Source: an uncultured Collinsella sp. (GTDB taxonomy: Bacteria; Actinomycetota; Coriobacteriia; Coriobacteriales; Coriobacteriaceae). From it: DNA of 64,000 bases. Of this stretch, positions 25,526 through 33,732 are shown in pieces. The DNA is taken from the NCBI GenBank assembly GCA_902475245.1, contig CABRYP010000005.1, positions 6,850 to 70,849 on the forward strand, read 5' to 3'. Every line of letters starts with the position of its first letter. Position 1 is the first letter of the stretch. The position numbers and the translations under genes were made by a program. Under the pieces are notes generated by a model that had not been told where the DNA came from, made no database searches, and saw only the letters and a program-made list of their open reading frames with translations.

Positions 25526-26698
25526 ATGCAAATCGAGGAGAACGGCCAGGGAACGCTCCGCAATAATCTATCGGGGAAATTGGCTTACTATTCGTTTTTG
25601 CCAACGCCCTTGCAATCATTGAGGCAGCTAAACCTCACTGAGGAAACCTATCGCACGCTTTCCACATGCTCACGAAAGCTTGGAGAGCTTGAAGGCATGC
25701 TCTACTTTGTTCCCAACGCCGACATGTATCTGACAATGTATGTGCGCAAAGAAGCACTCCTTTCTTCGCAAATTGAGGGAACCCAGTGCACGTTTGACGA
25801 CCTACTTAGTCCATCGCAAACCCAACTCCATCATAAAGATGTCGCAGATGTCGTGAATTATGTCCGTGCTGTCGACCGCGGCGTAGAACTGCTCAAAAAG
25901 ATGCCCTTGTGTACGAGGCTTCTCAGGCAGGTTCATGCGGTCCTGCTGGACGGAGTGCGCGGAACGGAGAAGAATCCAGGCGAGCTGCGCTCCTCACAAA
26001 ACTGGATTGGCCCTTCAGGCTGCACCATTGCAACTGCATCGTTCGTCCCTCCAAACATTGAAGATTTGAGCAACACGCTCCAGGACCTCGAACGATTTAT
26101 CAATGAGCCTCAAGTCGAAATGGATCCGATCGTGCGGGCGGCGCTCGTCCATTACCAATTTGAAACTGCCCATCCATTCCTAGACGGAAACGGTCGCCTG
26201 GGCAGGCTTCTCATTACACTTATGCTCATCAATGATGGCGTTCTTCATTCTTGCTTGTTCTATCCATCGTTCCAGTTCAAGAAAAATCGAAGCGAGTACT
26301 ACCGACAACTCACATCCGTAAGGGAACGAGGAACTTACGAGGAATGGATAGAGTTTTTCTGCGCCAGTCTTCTTGAGAGTGCGAAGGACTCGGTAGGGTC
26401 TTTAAAGAGTCTTGTTGATCTCCACAACCGTTCGACGGCAGCTATTACCGAAAATCTCGGAAGGACTGCCGCAAACGGACAAAGGCTGCTGAGCCTTCTT
26501 GAAGAGCATCCCATCCTCGACACCGCATTTATCGCTGCCCGACTCGATATCGGTAGGAGCACCGCGAGCTCGCTCGTCAAATCATTCGAAGAATTGGGTA
26601 TCCTCCGTCCACTCGACGAGTCAAGACAGAGATACCGACAGTACGGGTATGAAGAGTATCTTTCGATTCTCAGGGAAGACGCTGAGCCGATTAGATAG
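25526..26698 (+). CDS. Fic-family protein (AMPylase-type) with C-terminal winged helix
   Basis: 390-residue cytosolic Fic protein. The catalytic loop HPFLDGNGRLGR (216-227) is fully canonical, so AMP transfer from ATP is expected. An N-terminal inhibitory helix motif SSQIEG (about 80-85, with E84) makes it a class II, self-inhibited Fic. ETAHPF is preceded by the usual helix VRAALVHYQF. The C-terminal ~80 residues (LSLLEEHPILDTAFIAARLDIGRSTASSLVKSFEELGIL, shown in parts) form a winged helix. Base composition and codons are visibly AT-richer than neighbours. The gene is bracketed by two copies of one palindrome. ATG at 25526 follows GGAGG; ATG at 25514 overlaps that site. Target unknown. Confidence 0.93.
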   Translation: MQIEENGQGTLRNNLSGKLAYYSFLPTPLQSLRQLNLTEETYRTLSTCSRKLGELEGMLYFVPNADMYLTMYVRKEALLSSQIEGTQCTFDDLLSPSQTQLHHKDVADVVNYVRAVDRGVELLKKMPLCTRLLRQVHAVLLDGVRGTEKNPGELRSSQNWIGPSGCTIATASFVPPNIEDLSNTLQDLERFINEPQVEMDPIVRAALVHYQFETAHPFLDGNGRLGRLLITLMLINDGVLHSCLFYPSFQFKKNRSEYYRQLTSVRERGTYEEWIEFFCASLLESAKDSVGSLKSLVDLHNRSTAAITENLGRTAANGQRLLSLLEEHPILDTAFIAARLDIGRSTASSLVKSFEELGILRPLDESRQRYRQYGYEEYLSILREDAEPIR

Positions 26699-26722
26699 GC
26701 ACCGCAGCCCAGCCATATTAAA

Positions 26723-26790
26723 ACGAGCGTGGATAATCTCCCACTTTGAGTCCACACGGGGGCCAAAAACGGGAGATTATCCACGCTCAT
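26723..26790. repeat. Palindromic repeat, family C copy 2 (right of fic)
   Basis: Direct copy of 25271-25338. Arms 26723-26742 and 26771-26790 pair except for one terminal base; the loop differs at a few positions. Both copies contain TTATCCACG, a chance partial DnaA-box match. Confidence 0.9.
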
Positions 26791-26849
26791 TTCTGACTAG
26801 TCATTTAAGAACGTCCCCAATGACCACCCATCCGAAGCGAGACAACGAC

Positions 26850-27012
26850 GCAGGTAGAGGACGGACAGCGAGCGCCGTCCAGGACGAACAAGTTGGCATG
26901 AAAAAGGCGAGGCATAGACCTTCTGGTCATGCCTCGCCTTTTGAATGACAAATTGTCGTCCTGGGCGGCGCGCAGCGTCGGCCGGTTACGGCGTTTGGTA
27001 AAACGCCGTAAC
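26850..27012. ncRNA. Candidate structured RNA element, copy 2
   Basis: Same architecture as 23008-23169. Conserved box 26850-26871 is identical. Helix A: 26872-26886 with 26957-26971, 15 pairs including one G-U, with a sequence unlike copy 1. Helix B: ACAA (26888) with TTGT (26953). Helix C: TGGCAT with ATGACA, one mismatch. Terminal hairpin 26906-26938: ten-pair stem, single-base bulge, GACC-TTCT-GGTC identical to copy 1. Linker GCAGCGTCG then a 12-pair hairpin (26985-27012) whose last bases overlap the pyrE stop codon on the other strand. Convergent gap between fic and pyrE. Confidence 0.7.
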
Positions 27013-27692
27013 TAGCGTGCTCCGTACTGCTCGTAGTAGGCGTCGATGGCGGTCTTGAGCTCGTCATCGATGACGACCTTGCCATCGATCTCGTGGTTGT
27101 AGAGGGTCTCGACGACCTCGGCCATGGAAACGATGCTCGCGACGGGGAAACCGTACTTGGCCTCGATCTCCTTCTGCGCGGTGGTCACGCCGCCCTTGCC
27201 GACCTCCATGCGGTTGAGGGACACGATCAGGCCCTTGATTTCGACGTCGGCAGCAGCCTTAACCTTGGGATAGGTCTCGTCGATGGACTTGCCGCTGGTG
27301 GTGACGTCCTCGACCATGACCACGCGATCGCCGTCCTGGGGCTCATAGCCCAGCAGGTTGCCCTTGTCGGCGCCGTGGTCCTTGGCCTCCTTGCGGTCGC
27401 AGCAGTACTTGACCTCCTTGCCGTACAGCTCGTGGTAGGCAATTGCGGTCACGACGGCCAGCGGAATGCCCTTGTAGGCCGGCCCAAACAGCACGTCAAA
27501 ATCGTCGCCAAAGTTATCGTGGATGGCCTGGGCGTAATACTCGCCCAGCTTCTTGAGCTGATAGCCCGTCACGTAAGCGCCGGCATTCATAAAGAACGGA
27601 GACTGACGGCCGCTCTTGAGCGTAAAGCTGCCGAACTTAAGGACGTCGGACTCAACCATAAACTTGATGAACTCTTGCTTGTAAGCCTCCAT
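27012..27692 (-). CDS. pyrE: Orotate phosphoribosyltransferase
   Basis: 226-residue enzyme that joins orotate and PRPP to give OMP, the fifth step of UMP synthesis. The PRPP-binding motif VVMVEDVTTSGKSI is intact. FTLKSGRQSPFFMNAG near residue 23 and GPAYKGIPLA near 68 are the orotate-side signatures. Length is close to the family norm. AGAGGAG precedes the ATG at 27690-27692. Other pyr genes are not adjacent. The TAG stop is embedded in the end of the candidate RNA element. Confidence 0.96.
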   Translation of the reverse strand: MEAYKQEFIKFMVESDVLKFGSFTLKSGRQSPFFMNAGAYVTGYQLKKLGEYYAQAIHDNFGDDFDVLFGPAYKGIPLAVVTAIAYHELYGKEVKYCCDRKEAKDHGADKGNLLGYEPQDGDRVVMVEDVTTSGKSIDETYPKVKAAADVEIKGLIVSLNRMEVGKGGVTTAQKEIEAKYGFPVASIVSMAEVVETLYNHEIDGKVVIDDELKTAIDAYYEQYGAR

Positions 27693-27822
27693 GCGGGCTC
27701 CTCTCGTAATCGCGTACGTGCCTTCCAGTTTAGCGCAGGCGAAGCGTCGATGCGGGCGCGCTTTGGGGCCACGGCATTCTGTAAAGGCTTTGTCAGAGGG
27801 AATGGTTTTCCGAACAATGGGG

Positions 27823-27851
27823 TTGACATGTCAAACCCCCTCATCAAGAAT
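27823..27851 (+). promoter_or_regulatory. Promoter with palindromic -35 region upstream of the Mg2+ ATPase
   Basis: Consensus -35 TTGACA (27823-27828), 17-base spacer, -10 AAGAAT (27846-27851). The -35 lies inside a near-perfect palindrome GGGGTTGACATGTCAAACCCC (27819-27839 region; core TTGACATGTCAA at 27823-27834), which looks like a repressor site blocking RNA polymerase. Start of transcription would fall near 27858, leaving a leader of about 270 bases before mgtA. Confidence 0.6.
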
Positions 27852-27918
27852 ACGGGCGGATTAAAAAGGGGTACGAGATACCCAAAGCGCGCTGCGCTCA
27901 GCCTTTAGGAGGTGTGCC

Positions 27919-27990
27919 ATGGAAGGCAGTCCTAGTCGAAAAACCTGCATGTCGCCCTCGGCACGCCGCGAGGACTCCGCACACGCATAA
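27919..27990 (+). CDS. Possible leader peptide upstream of the Mg2+ ATPase
   Basis: 23-codon ORF (MEGSPSRKTCMSPSARRED then SAHA) with the strongest ribosome site in the region, TAGGAGG, seven bases before its ATG. It is between the predicted promoter and mgtA, 141 bases before the ATPase. Arg, Ser and Pro dominate its composition. Enterobacterial mgtA is controlled by a Pro/Arg-rich leader peptide (MgtL), so an analogous role is tempting; the sequences are not similar. A family of such leaders would need to be shown in relatives. Confidence 0.5.
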   Translation: MEGSPSRKTCMSPSARREDSAHA

Positions 27991-28016
27991 ACGCCACCGG
28001 CAGATCGTCAACCCCC

Positions 28017-28043
28017 CCACAAAGGTGCCTGTCCCCTTTGTGG
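28017..28043. repeat. Small palindrome, family D copy 1
   Basis: CCACAAAGG...CCTTTGTGG hairpin inside the mgtA leader. The same 27-base unit in opposite orientation lies at 41725-41751. Confidence 0.8.
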
Positions 28044-28131
28044 TAGTTCGTGAGCTTGACGTGAGCGACATCTAGGTTTTTTGCAACTCAATACGACACG
28101 TACGCTAACTCCCTTCAACAAGGAGGACCCT

Positions 28132-30900
28132 ATGCTGATGCTCAAAACCGCCACGGTTCTCGAAGCCATCTCCAAGCGCCGCCGCACGGCGCGCCCTGCC
28201 GCTCGCACCGGCCTGTCCAAGAACACCATATTCGCCGCCACCCATAGCGCCGAGGACGCTCTCGTACTGCTTGACGCCACGGCAAACGGCCTCACCGCCG
28301 AGCAGGCAACCGAGCGCCTGGATGCCGCCGGCCCCAACACCATCGAAGCGCCGACCAAGACGCTCGCCCGCCGCATCGCCGACGCGTTCATCGATCCCTT
28401 CGCCGGCATCCTCGCCGCGCTCGCGCTGGTCTCACTCTACATCGACGTGCTCGCCGTGCCCGAGCCGCAGCGCGACCCCTCCACGGTCATCGTCATCAGC
28501 ATCATGCTGCTGGTATCGGGCGGCATGAAGTTTATCCAGGAAGCCCGCAGCGGCAATGCGGCAGAGGCCCTCAAGGACCTGGTCTCCAACACTTGCACCG
28601 CCCTGCGCGACGACGAGCGCATCGAGATCCTCTTCGACGAGCTCGTCCCCGGCGATGTGATCCGCCTCTCTGCCGGCGATATGGTGCCAGCAGATGCCCG
28701 CGTCATCACCGCGCGCGACCTGTTTGTCATCGAGTCCGCACTCACCGGCGAGAGCGAGGCAGTCGAGAAGACCGCTGCCGTCACCGTCGTCGAGGGTGCC
28801 GACGGCTCCGCGCCGCCACTCTCTGCCTGCAAGAACATCGTCTTTACCGGCACCTCCGTGCAAAACGGCACCGCCATGGCGCTTGTCGTTGCCACCGGCT
28901 CGGACACCTACCTGGGCGGCATCGCCAAGATACTCAACGGGCGCGGCGAAAAGAGCGCGTTTGACCGCGGCGTCTCGAGCGTCTCCATGTTGCTCGTACG
29001 CCTCATGCTCGTTATGGCGCCGGCCGTCTTTGCCATCAACGCCGCCACCAAGGGCAACGTCATCGACGCGCTGCTGTTCGCCACGAGCGTGGCCGTGGGC
29101 ATCACGCCGCAGATGCTCCCCGTCATCGTGACCACGAGCCTGTCGCAGGGCGCCAAGGACCTCGCCCGTCGCCAGGTTATCGTCAAGGAGCTGCCGGCGA
29201 TTCAAAACCTGGGCGCCATGGACGTCCTGTGCTGCGACAAGACCGGCACCCTCACCGAAGACCGCATCGTGCTCGAGCGCTACCTCAACACCGATGGCAA
29301 CGAGGACGCGCGCGTGCTGCGCCATGCGTTTTTGAACAGCTTCTTCCAGACCGGCCTCAAAAATCTTATCGACCTGGCCGTAATCGACCGTGCCGATGTG
29401 ACACCCTCGACCGTCGCACCCGATTCCATGCTGGGCCAGAGCCTGCGCGACCGCTACACCAAGGTCGACGAGGTTCCCTTCGATTTCTCGCGCCGTCGCC
29501 TGAGCGTAGTTGTCTCCGACGCCCAAGGCAAAACCCAGATGGTTACCAAGGGAGCTGCCGAGGAAATGCTCGAGATCTGCTCCTTTGTCGAGGTCGATGG
29601 CATCGCCCGGCCGCTCGCCGAAGACAAGCTCGCCCAGATTCGCAAGCAGGTCGCCGATCTTAACGCCGAGGGCCTGCGCGTGATTGCCGTGGCACAGAAG
29701 ACCGATCCGCGCTGCGTGGGCGAGTTTGGCATCGCCGACGAATGCGACATGGTGCTGATGGGCTTTTTGGCCTTCCTCGATCCGCCCAAAGCGAGTGCCG
29801 CGGGAGCCGTCGCCACGCTCGAAGCCAAGGGCGTGGCGGTCAAGGTCCTGACCGGCGACAACGACCGCGTCGCCGCCACCGTCTGCGAGCAGATTGGTAT
29901 CAATGCGAGCAACGTCTTGCTCGGCTCCGAGATCGATGCACTCGATGACGCCGAGCTTGCCGAGCGCGCCGAGAAAACCCACCTCTTCGCCAAGCTCTCG
30001 CCACTGCAGAAGGCACGCCTGGTGCGCGTCATGCGCGAGATGCTCGACCACACCGTGGGCTTTATGGGCGACGGCATCAACGACGCCGCCGCCATGCGTG
30101 CGAGCGATTGCGGCATCTCGGTCGATTCGGCCGTCGACATTGCCAAGGAATCCGCCGATATCATCTTGCTTCAGAAGGACCTGGGCGTGCTCGAACGCGG
30201 CATCATCGAAGGCCGCCGCACCTACGGCAACCTGCTCAAGTACCTCAAGACCACAGTGAGCTCCAACTTTGGCAACGTGCTGTCCGTGACCGTCGCAAGC
30301 CTGTTCTTGCCGTTTTTGCCCATGAGTGCCCTGCAGCTGGTGCTGCTGTCGCTGGTCTACGAGATCGTGTGCATCGCGCTGCCGTGGGACACCGTCGATG
30401 ACGTCTGGACTGCCCGTCCGCGCTCCTGGGACACCGCGTCCATCAAGGGCTTTATGCTCGAGCTGGGCCCCGTGAGCTCGCTGTTTGACATCGTGACCTT
30501 CGCCGCGCTCTTCTTTGTGGTGTGCCCCGCCACCGTGGGCGCAAGCTGGTCCGAGCTCTCCGGGACGGGCAACGTCGCGGGTATGGCGACCTTCGCTGCA
30601 CTCTTCCAGAGCGGCTGGTTTGTCGAGTCCATGTGGTCGCAGACACTCGTGGTCCACATGCTGCGCTCCCCGCATCTGCCGAGCCCACGTGACCACGCCG
30701 CGCCGGCACTGTGCGCTCTCACCGTGCTAGGCCTGGCGCTTGTCACCTGGCTGCCGGCAAGCCCCATCGCCGATGCGCTCGGCCTCATGACGCTGCCCAC
30801 GAGCTTTTTTGGGCTGCTCATTGGCATCGTTACCGCCTATATCGCGCTCACCCAGCTGGCAAAGCGCCGCTACATTGCCCGCCACGGCGAGCTGCTGTAG
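28132..30900 (+). CDS. mgtA: Magnesium-transporting P-type (P3B) ATPase
   Basis: 922-residue membrane pump importing Mg2+ with ATP hydrolysis. An N-terminal cytosolic tail (1-110, RRRTARPAARTG) precedes the first membrane hairpin. The actuator domain has the ESALTGESEAVEK motif. The phosphorylated aspartate is D369 in DVLCCDKTGTLTEDRI. MVTKGAAEEML, VLTGDNDRVAATV and GFMGDGINDAAAMR follow in the P and N domains. Ten membrane segments are expected; the C-terminal six are visible. AAGGAGG precedes the ATG. A palindromic promoter and a possible leader peptide lie upstream, so Mg-dependent control is likely. Confidence 0.94.
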   Translation: MLMLKTATVLEAISKRRRTARPAARTGLSKNTIFAATHSAEDALVLLDATANGLTAEQATERLDAAGPNTIEAPTKTLARRIADAFIDPFAGILAALALVSLYIDVLAVPEPQRDPSTVIVISIMLLVSGGMKFIQEARSGNAAEALKDLVSNTCTALRDDERIEILFDELVPGDVIRLSAGDMVPADARVITARDLFVIESALTGESEAVEKTAAVTVVEGADGSAPPLSACKNIVFTGTSVQNGTAMALVVATGSDTYLGGIAKILNGRGEKSAFDRGVSSVSMLLVRLMLVMAPAVFAINAATKGNVIDALLFATSVAVGITPQMLPVIVTTSLSQGAKDLARRQVIVKELPAIQNLGAMDVLCCDKTGTLTEDRIVLERYLNTDGNEDARVLRHAFLNSFFQTGLKNLIDLAVIDRADVTPSTVAPDSMLGQSLRDRYTKVDEVPFDFSRRRLSVVVSDAQGKTQMVTKGAAEEMLEICSFVEVDGIARPLAEDKLAQIRKQVADLNAEGLRVIAVAQKTDPRCVGEFGIADECDMVLMGFLAFLDPPKASAAGAVATLEAKGVAVKVLTGDNDRVAATVCEQIGINASNVLLGSEIDALDDAELAERAEKTHLFAKLSPLQKARLVRVMREMLDHTVGFMGDGINDAAAMRASDCGISVDSAVDIAKESADIILLQKDLGVLERGIIEGRRTYGNLLKYLKTTVSSNFGNVLSVTVASLFLPFLPMSALQLVLLSLVYEIVCIALPWDTVDDVWTARPRSWDTASIKGFMLELGPVSSLFDIVTFAALFFVVCPATVGASWSELSGTGNVAGMATFAALFQSGWFVESMWSQTLVVHMLRSPHLPSPRDHAAPALCALTVLGLALVTWLPASPIADALGLMTLPTSFFGLLIGIVTAYIALTQLAKRRYIARHGELL

Positions 30901-30988
30901 CGAGCAGACGGAAAACACCCTGCCAGCTGCCGTTGCCACTACCACAGCTGCCAACGCCTCTGCCGCTGCCGCAGTCTGTCCCCTCAGC

Positions 30989-31055
30989 AGTTGCGGTGGA
31001 ATAGTTCCTGTTTAAAGCCCCATGACTTTGATTTAGGGACTATTCCACCGCAACT
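30989..31055. repeat. Palindromic intergenic repeat, family A copy 2
   Basis: Arms AGTTGCGGTGGAATAGTTCC (from 30989) and 31035-31055 pair with one mismatch. Same arms as 1996-2062; different loop. Lies between convergent mgtA and the LuxR fragment. Confidence 0.85.
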
Positions 31056-31069
31056 TATTGGAGGATTAG

Positions 31070-31396
31070 CTAGTCCTTGGGCGTCCAGGACCAGAAGAAG
31101 TTGATTGGGGCCACACGCGAAGCGGCACCGGTCTTTTTGTTAATCGAGGAAATGTGACGGTAGAGCGTTGAGCGCGAAAGGAAGAGCGTTGCGGCGATGT
31201 CCTGAACGCTCTGGTCCGAAACGACCAAGACCTCAAGAATATCGCGCTCGCGCTCTGTAAGCCCAAAGGCGGCAACGAAGGCATCGAGGCACTCATCGGG
31301 CGTGAACTCCGCTGCCTCCACGGGCGCGGAATCGGAACATGCGGGTGCAAAATCCCCACCAAAATCGTCGGTAGCAAGTGCCAGTCCATCCCACAT
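31070..31396 (-). CDS. LuxR-type HTH protein, truncated
   Basis: About 108 residues. Only a C-terminal LuxR DNA-binding domain is recognisable: FGLTERERDILEVLVVSDQ then QDIAATLFLSRSTLYRHISSINKKTG. In Coriobacteriia such domains usually end long proteins with about 12 membrane helices; nothing of that kind precedes it. The frame stays open up to 31573, but that part contains GTCCCCAATGAG-type repeat sequence and lacks a ribosome site, so I take the start near 31396. It is probably the 3' remnant of a larger regulator gene, though a short stand-alone regulator is possible. Confidence 0.55.
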   Translation of the reverse strand: MWDGLALATDDFGGDFAPACSDSAPVEAAEFTPDECLDAFVAAFGLTERERDILEVLVVSDQSVQDIAATLFLSRSTLYRHISSINKKTGAASRVAPINFFWSWTPKD

Positions 31397-31599
31397 CACG
31401 ACATCATCGGCTCGTCGCCCCAACTGCCCCAGCAGCGTACGTCCCCAATGAGTGGCCGAAGAGTGTCCCCAGCGACTAGCCAAAAATGGGCCATATGTCC
31501 CAGTTGTGGAGACTCGTTGAGCCGTCTGGGTATCGTGAAAGATCGCGCACTCCCCCATCATCAAAAGTGACACACGCTACCTGTTGATGGGAGGCAGCC

Positions 31600-32337
31600 A
31601 TGGGCTTCTTTGACAAGATGTTCGAAAAGAAAGAGTGCGCGATTTGCGGTACCGAGCTGGGACTTTTGGGAAAGACCAAGATCAGCGAAGGCTACCTGTG
31701 CAAAGAGTGTGCCGGCAAGCTCTCCCCCTACTTCCACGGCTATCGCTCCAGCACCGCGGACGATATCCGCGAGCAACTCGCCTACCGCGAGGCCAATGCC
31801 GAGCGCCTGGCGTCGTTCAACCCCACGCGCACACTCTCGGCCGGGCGCACCAACATCATGCTCGACGAAGACGCGGGCCTGCTGATCATCACTTCGCAGA
31901 GCCGCTGGCGCGACGCCAATCCCGACATCATCGAGTTCTCGCAGGTACTCGGCTGCGATATGGATATCGACGAGCACCGCACCGAAATCTATCGCGAGAC
32001 AAAAGACGGCGAGCGCGAGAGCTACAATCCGCCGCGCTACGACCTGGATTACGACTTTAACCTGACCATCCACGTCAACACGCCGTACTTTACCGAGATC
32101 AACCTGCGCGTGAACGACTCCACCATCGATCAGCGCGGTTCCATCGAATACCGCGAGGCCAAGCGCCAGGCAACCGAGGTCCGCGACGCGCTGGTGCAGC
32201 TGCGTCAGGAAACGCGCGACAGCGTCGTGGCCGCTAAGGCCCCCAAGACCGCGGTCACCTGCCCCTTCTGCGGTGCAACCACCATTCCCGATGCCAGCGG
32301 GCGCTGCGAATACTGCGGCGGCGCCATCGGCGCATAG
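31600..32337 (+). CDS. DUF4428-type zinc-ribbon protein
   Basis: 245-residue soluble protein. An N-terminal treble-clef ribbon CAICGTELGLLGKTKISEG..LCKECAGKL is the DUF4428 domain. The middle (60-200) is a beta-rich domain with a hydrophobic HVNTPYFTEINLRVND strand. A C-terminal rubredoxin-like ribbon CPFCGATTIPDASGRCEYCGG ends it. It starts a three-gene run with the zinc-ribbon membrane protein and the SPFH-like protein, 24 bases before the next gene. GGGAGG precedes the ATG. Proteins of this kind accompany B. subtilis YdjGHI-like clusters; precise job unknown. Confidence 0.85.
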   Translation: MGFFDKMFEKKECAICGTELGLLGKTKISEGYLCKECAGKLSPYFHGYRSSTADDIREQLAYREANAERLASFNPTRTLSAGRTNIMLDEDAGLLIITSQSRWRDANPDIIEFSQVLGCDMDIDEHRTEIYRETKDGERESYNPPRYDLDYDFNLTIHVNTPYFTEINLRVNDSTIDQRGSIEYREAKRQATEVRDALVQLRQETRDSVVAAKAPKTAVTCPFCGATTIPDASGRCEYCGGAIGA

Positions 32338-32361
32338 CCTCCGGCAGCGAAAGGACCGATC

Positions 32362-33684
32362 ATGGCCTTCGAGAGCGTCAACTATCAGTGCCCCGCGTGT
32401 GGCGGCCCCCTTCACTTTGCCAGTGCCGAGCAAAAGCTCGTCTGCGACTACTGCGATTCGCGTTTTGAAGTCGAAGAAGTCGAGGCCCTCTATCGCGAGC
32501 GCCAGGACAAGGCAGATGCCAAAGCCGATGCCGCAGCCGCGGCCCCCAAGCCTGCTGTCGACGATGCCGTGCAGGAGCTGGCTCAAAACGCCGGCTACAT
32601 CTGCTCGTCGTGCGGCGCCGAGCTCGTGTCCGACGGCACCGTCGCCGTCACCACCTGCCCGTACTGCGGCAACTCCGCCGTGGCACCCGGCCAGCTCTCG
32701 GGCGACTTCTCACCCGACCTGGTGATTCCGTTTAAGCTCGGGCGCGACGATGTCATGGCCGCGCTCAAAGACCACTACAAGGGTAAAATCCTGCTGCCCA
32801 AGAGCTTTGTCACCGGCAACCACATCGACGAGGTCCAAGGCGTTTACGTGCCGTTTTGGCTCTACGGCGCCCGCGTTGACGGCGAAGTGTACTTTGACGC
32901 GACCAACGAGACCGTGACCGAGGAATCCGACCGCACCGTCACGACCACCGACCACTACGACGCCTACCGTAAGGGCAATATCTCGTTTGAGCGCGTGCCC
33001 GTCGACGGATCGTCCAAGATGCCCGACGGCCACATGGACGCCATCGAGCCGTTTGACTACGACGCGCTGCGCCCGTTCTCGGTCGCCTATATGCCCGGCT
33101 ACATCGCCAACCGCTATGACGAGGATTGCGAAACCTGCAAGGCGCGCGCCGAGCGCCGCATGGAGGAGAGCACGATCTCAGCCCTGCGCGAGACCGTCGT
33201 CGACGAGCACGACGACGCCACGGTCGAAAGCAAGCAGCTCGACTACACCTGGGAAGAAAACGATTATGCTCTGTTCCCCGTGTGGATGCTCTCTACCTCG
33301 TGGAACGGCAAGGGTTACCTGTTTGCCATGAACGGCCAAACCGGCCGCATGGTCGGCGAGCTTCCCTGCTCCAAGCCCAAGCTCGCTATCGCCTCGGTGC
33401 TGTTCTTTGCGATCGGATTTGTCCTTTCCCAGATTCTCTTTATGGGCGAGAACGCCTTCGATCCGGATTACCTCACCTTTGATGTCGAGGGCATCCTCAT
33501 CAACATCGTCGCGCCGCTGATCATCGTGATCATCGCAGACGTGCTGCTGGTAGGCCAGCTCAAGACGGCCAACGAGGCCACCCACGCCGACTGCTACTGC
33601 GGCGAGCTCGACCTGACCGAGAAGCACGACACCTTCAGCCACACCGAGACCACCGTTGTCATGAAGGACAACAAGGACGATTAG
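32362..33684 (+). CDS. Zinc-ribbon membrane protein, YdjG-like
   Basis: 440 residues. Two N-terminal zinc ribbons: CPACGGPLHF...LVCDYCDSRF (10-37) and CSSCGAELV...TTCPYCGNS (80-105). A large conserved region follows (PDLVIPFKLGRDDV; QGVYVPFWLYGARVDG; PFDYDALRPFSVAYMPGYIANRYD). Two hydrophobic helices near 345-375 and 385-405 anchor it in the membrane, with a short acidic tail. The B. subtilis homologue YdjG acts with YdjH and YdjI to place the PspA-like protein YdjF at the membrane. It is 24 bases after the DUF4428 gene and 48 bases before the SPFH-like gene. Confidence 0.88.
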   Translation: MAFESVNYQCPACGGPLHFASAEQKLVCDYCDSRFEVEEVEALYRERQDKADAKADAAAAAPKPAVDDAVQELAQNAGYICSSCGAELVSDGTVAVTTCPYCGNSAVAPGQLSGDFSPDLVIPFKLGRDDVMAALKDHYKGKILLPKSFVTGNHIDEVQGVYVPFWLYGARVDGEVYFDATNETVTEESDRTVTTTDHYDAYRKGNISFERVPVDGSSKMPDGHMDAIEPFDYDALRPFSVAYMPGYIANRYDEDCETCKARAERRMEESTISALRETVVDEHDDATVESKQLDYTWEENDYALFPVWMLSTSWNGKGYLFAMNGQTGRMVGELPCSKPKLAIASVLFFAIGFVLSQILFMGENAFDPDYLTFDVEGILINIVAPLIIVIIADVLLVGQLKTANEATHADCYCGELDLTEKHDTFSHTETTVVMKDNKDD

Positions 33685-33732
33685 CCATTCTGACCAATAC
33701 CACCCGGCCTTTGACGAGAAAGGAAGATCACC

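Noticed and set aside
25271..26790. Four TTATCCACG-like DnaA boxes, taken as a replication origin
   Set aside because: They are the arms of the two family C palindromes. No dnaA, dnaN or AT-rich unwinding element is present.
28432..30696. Long minus-strand frame opposite mgtA
   Set aside because: Antisense shadow; all P-type ATPase motifs are on the plus strand.
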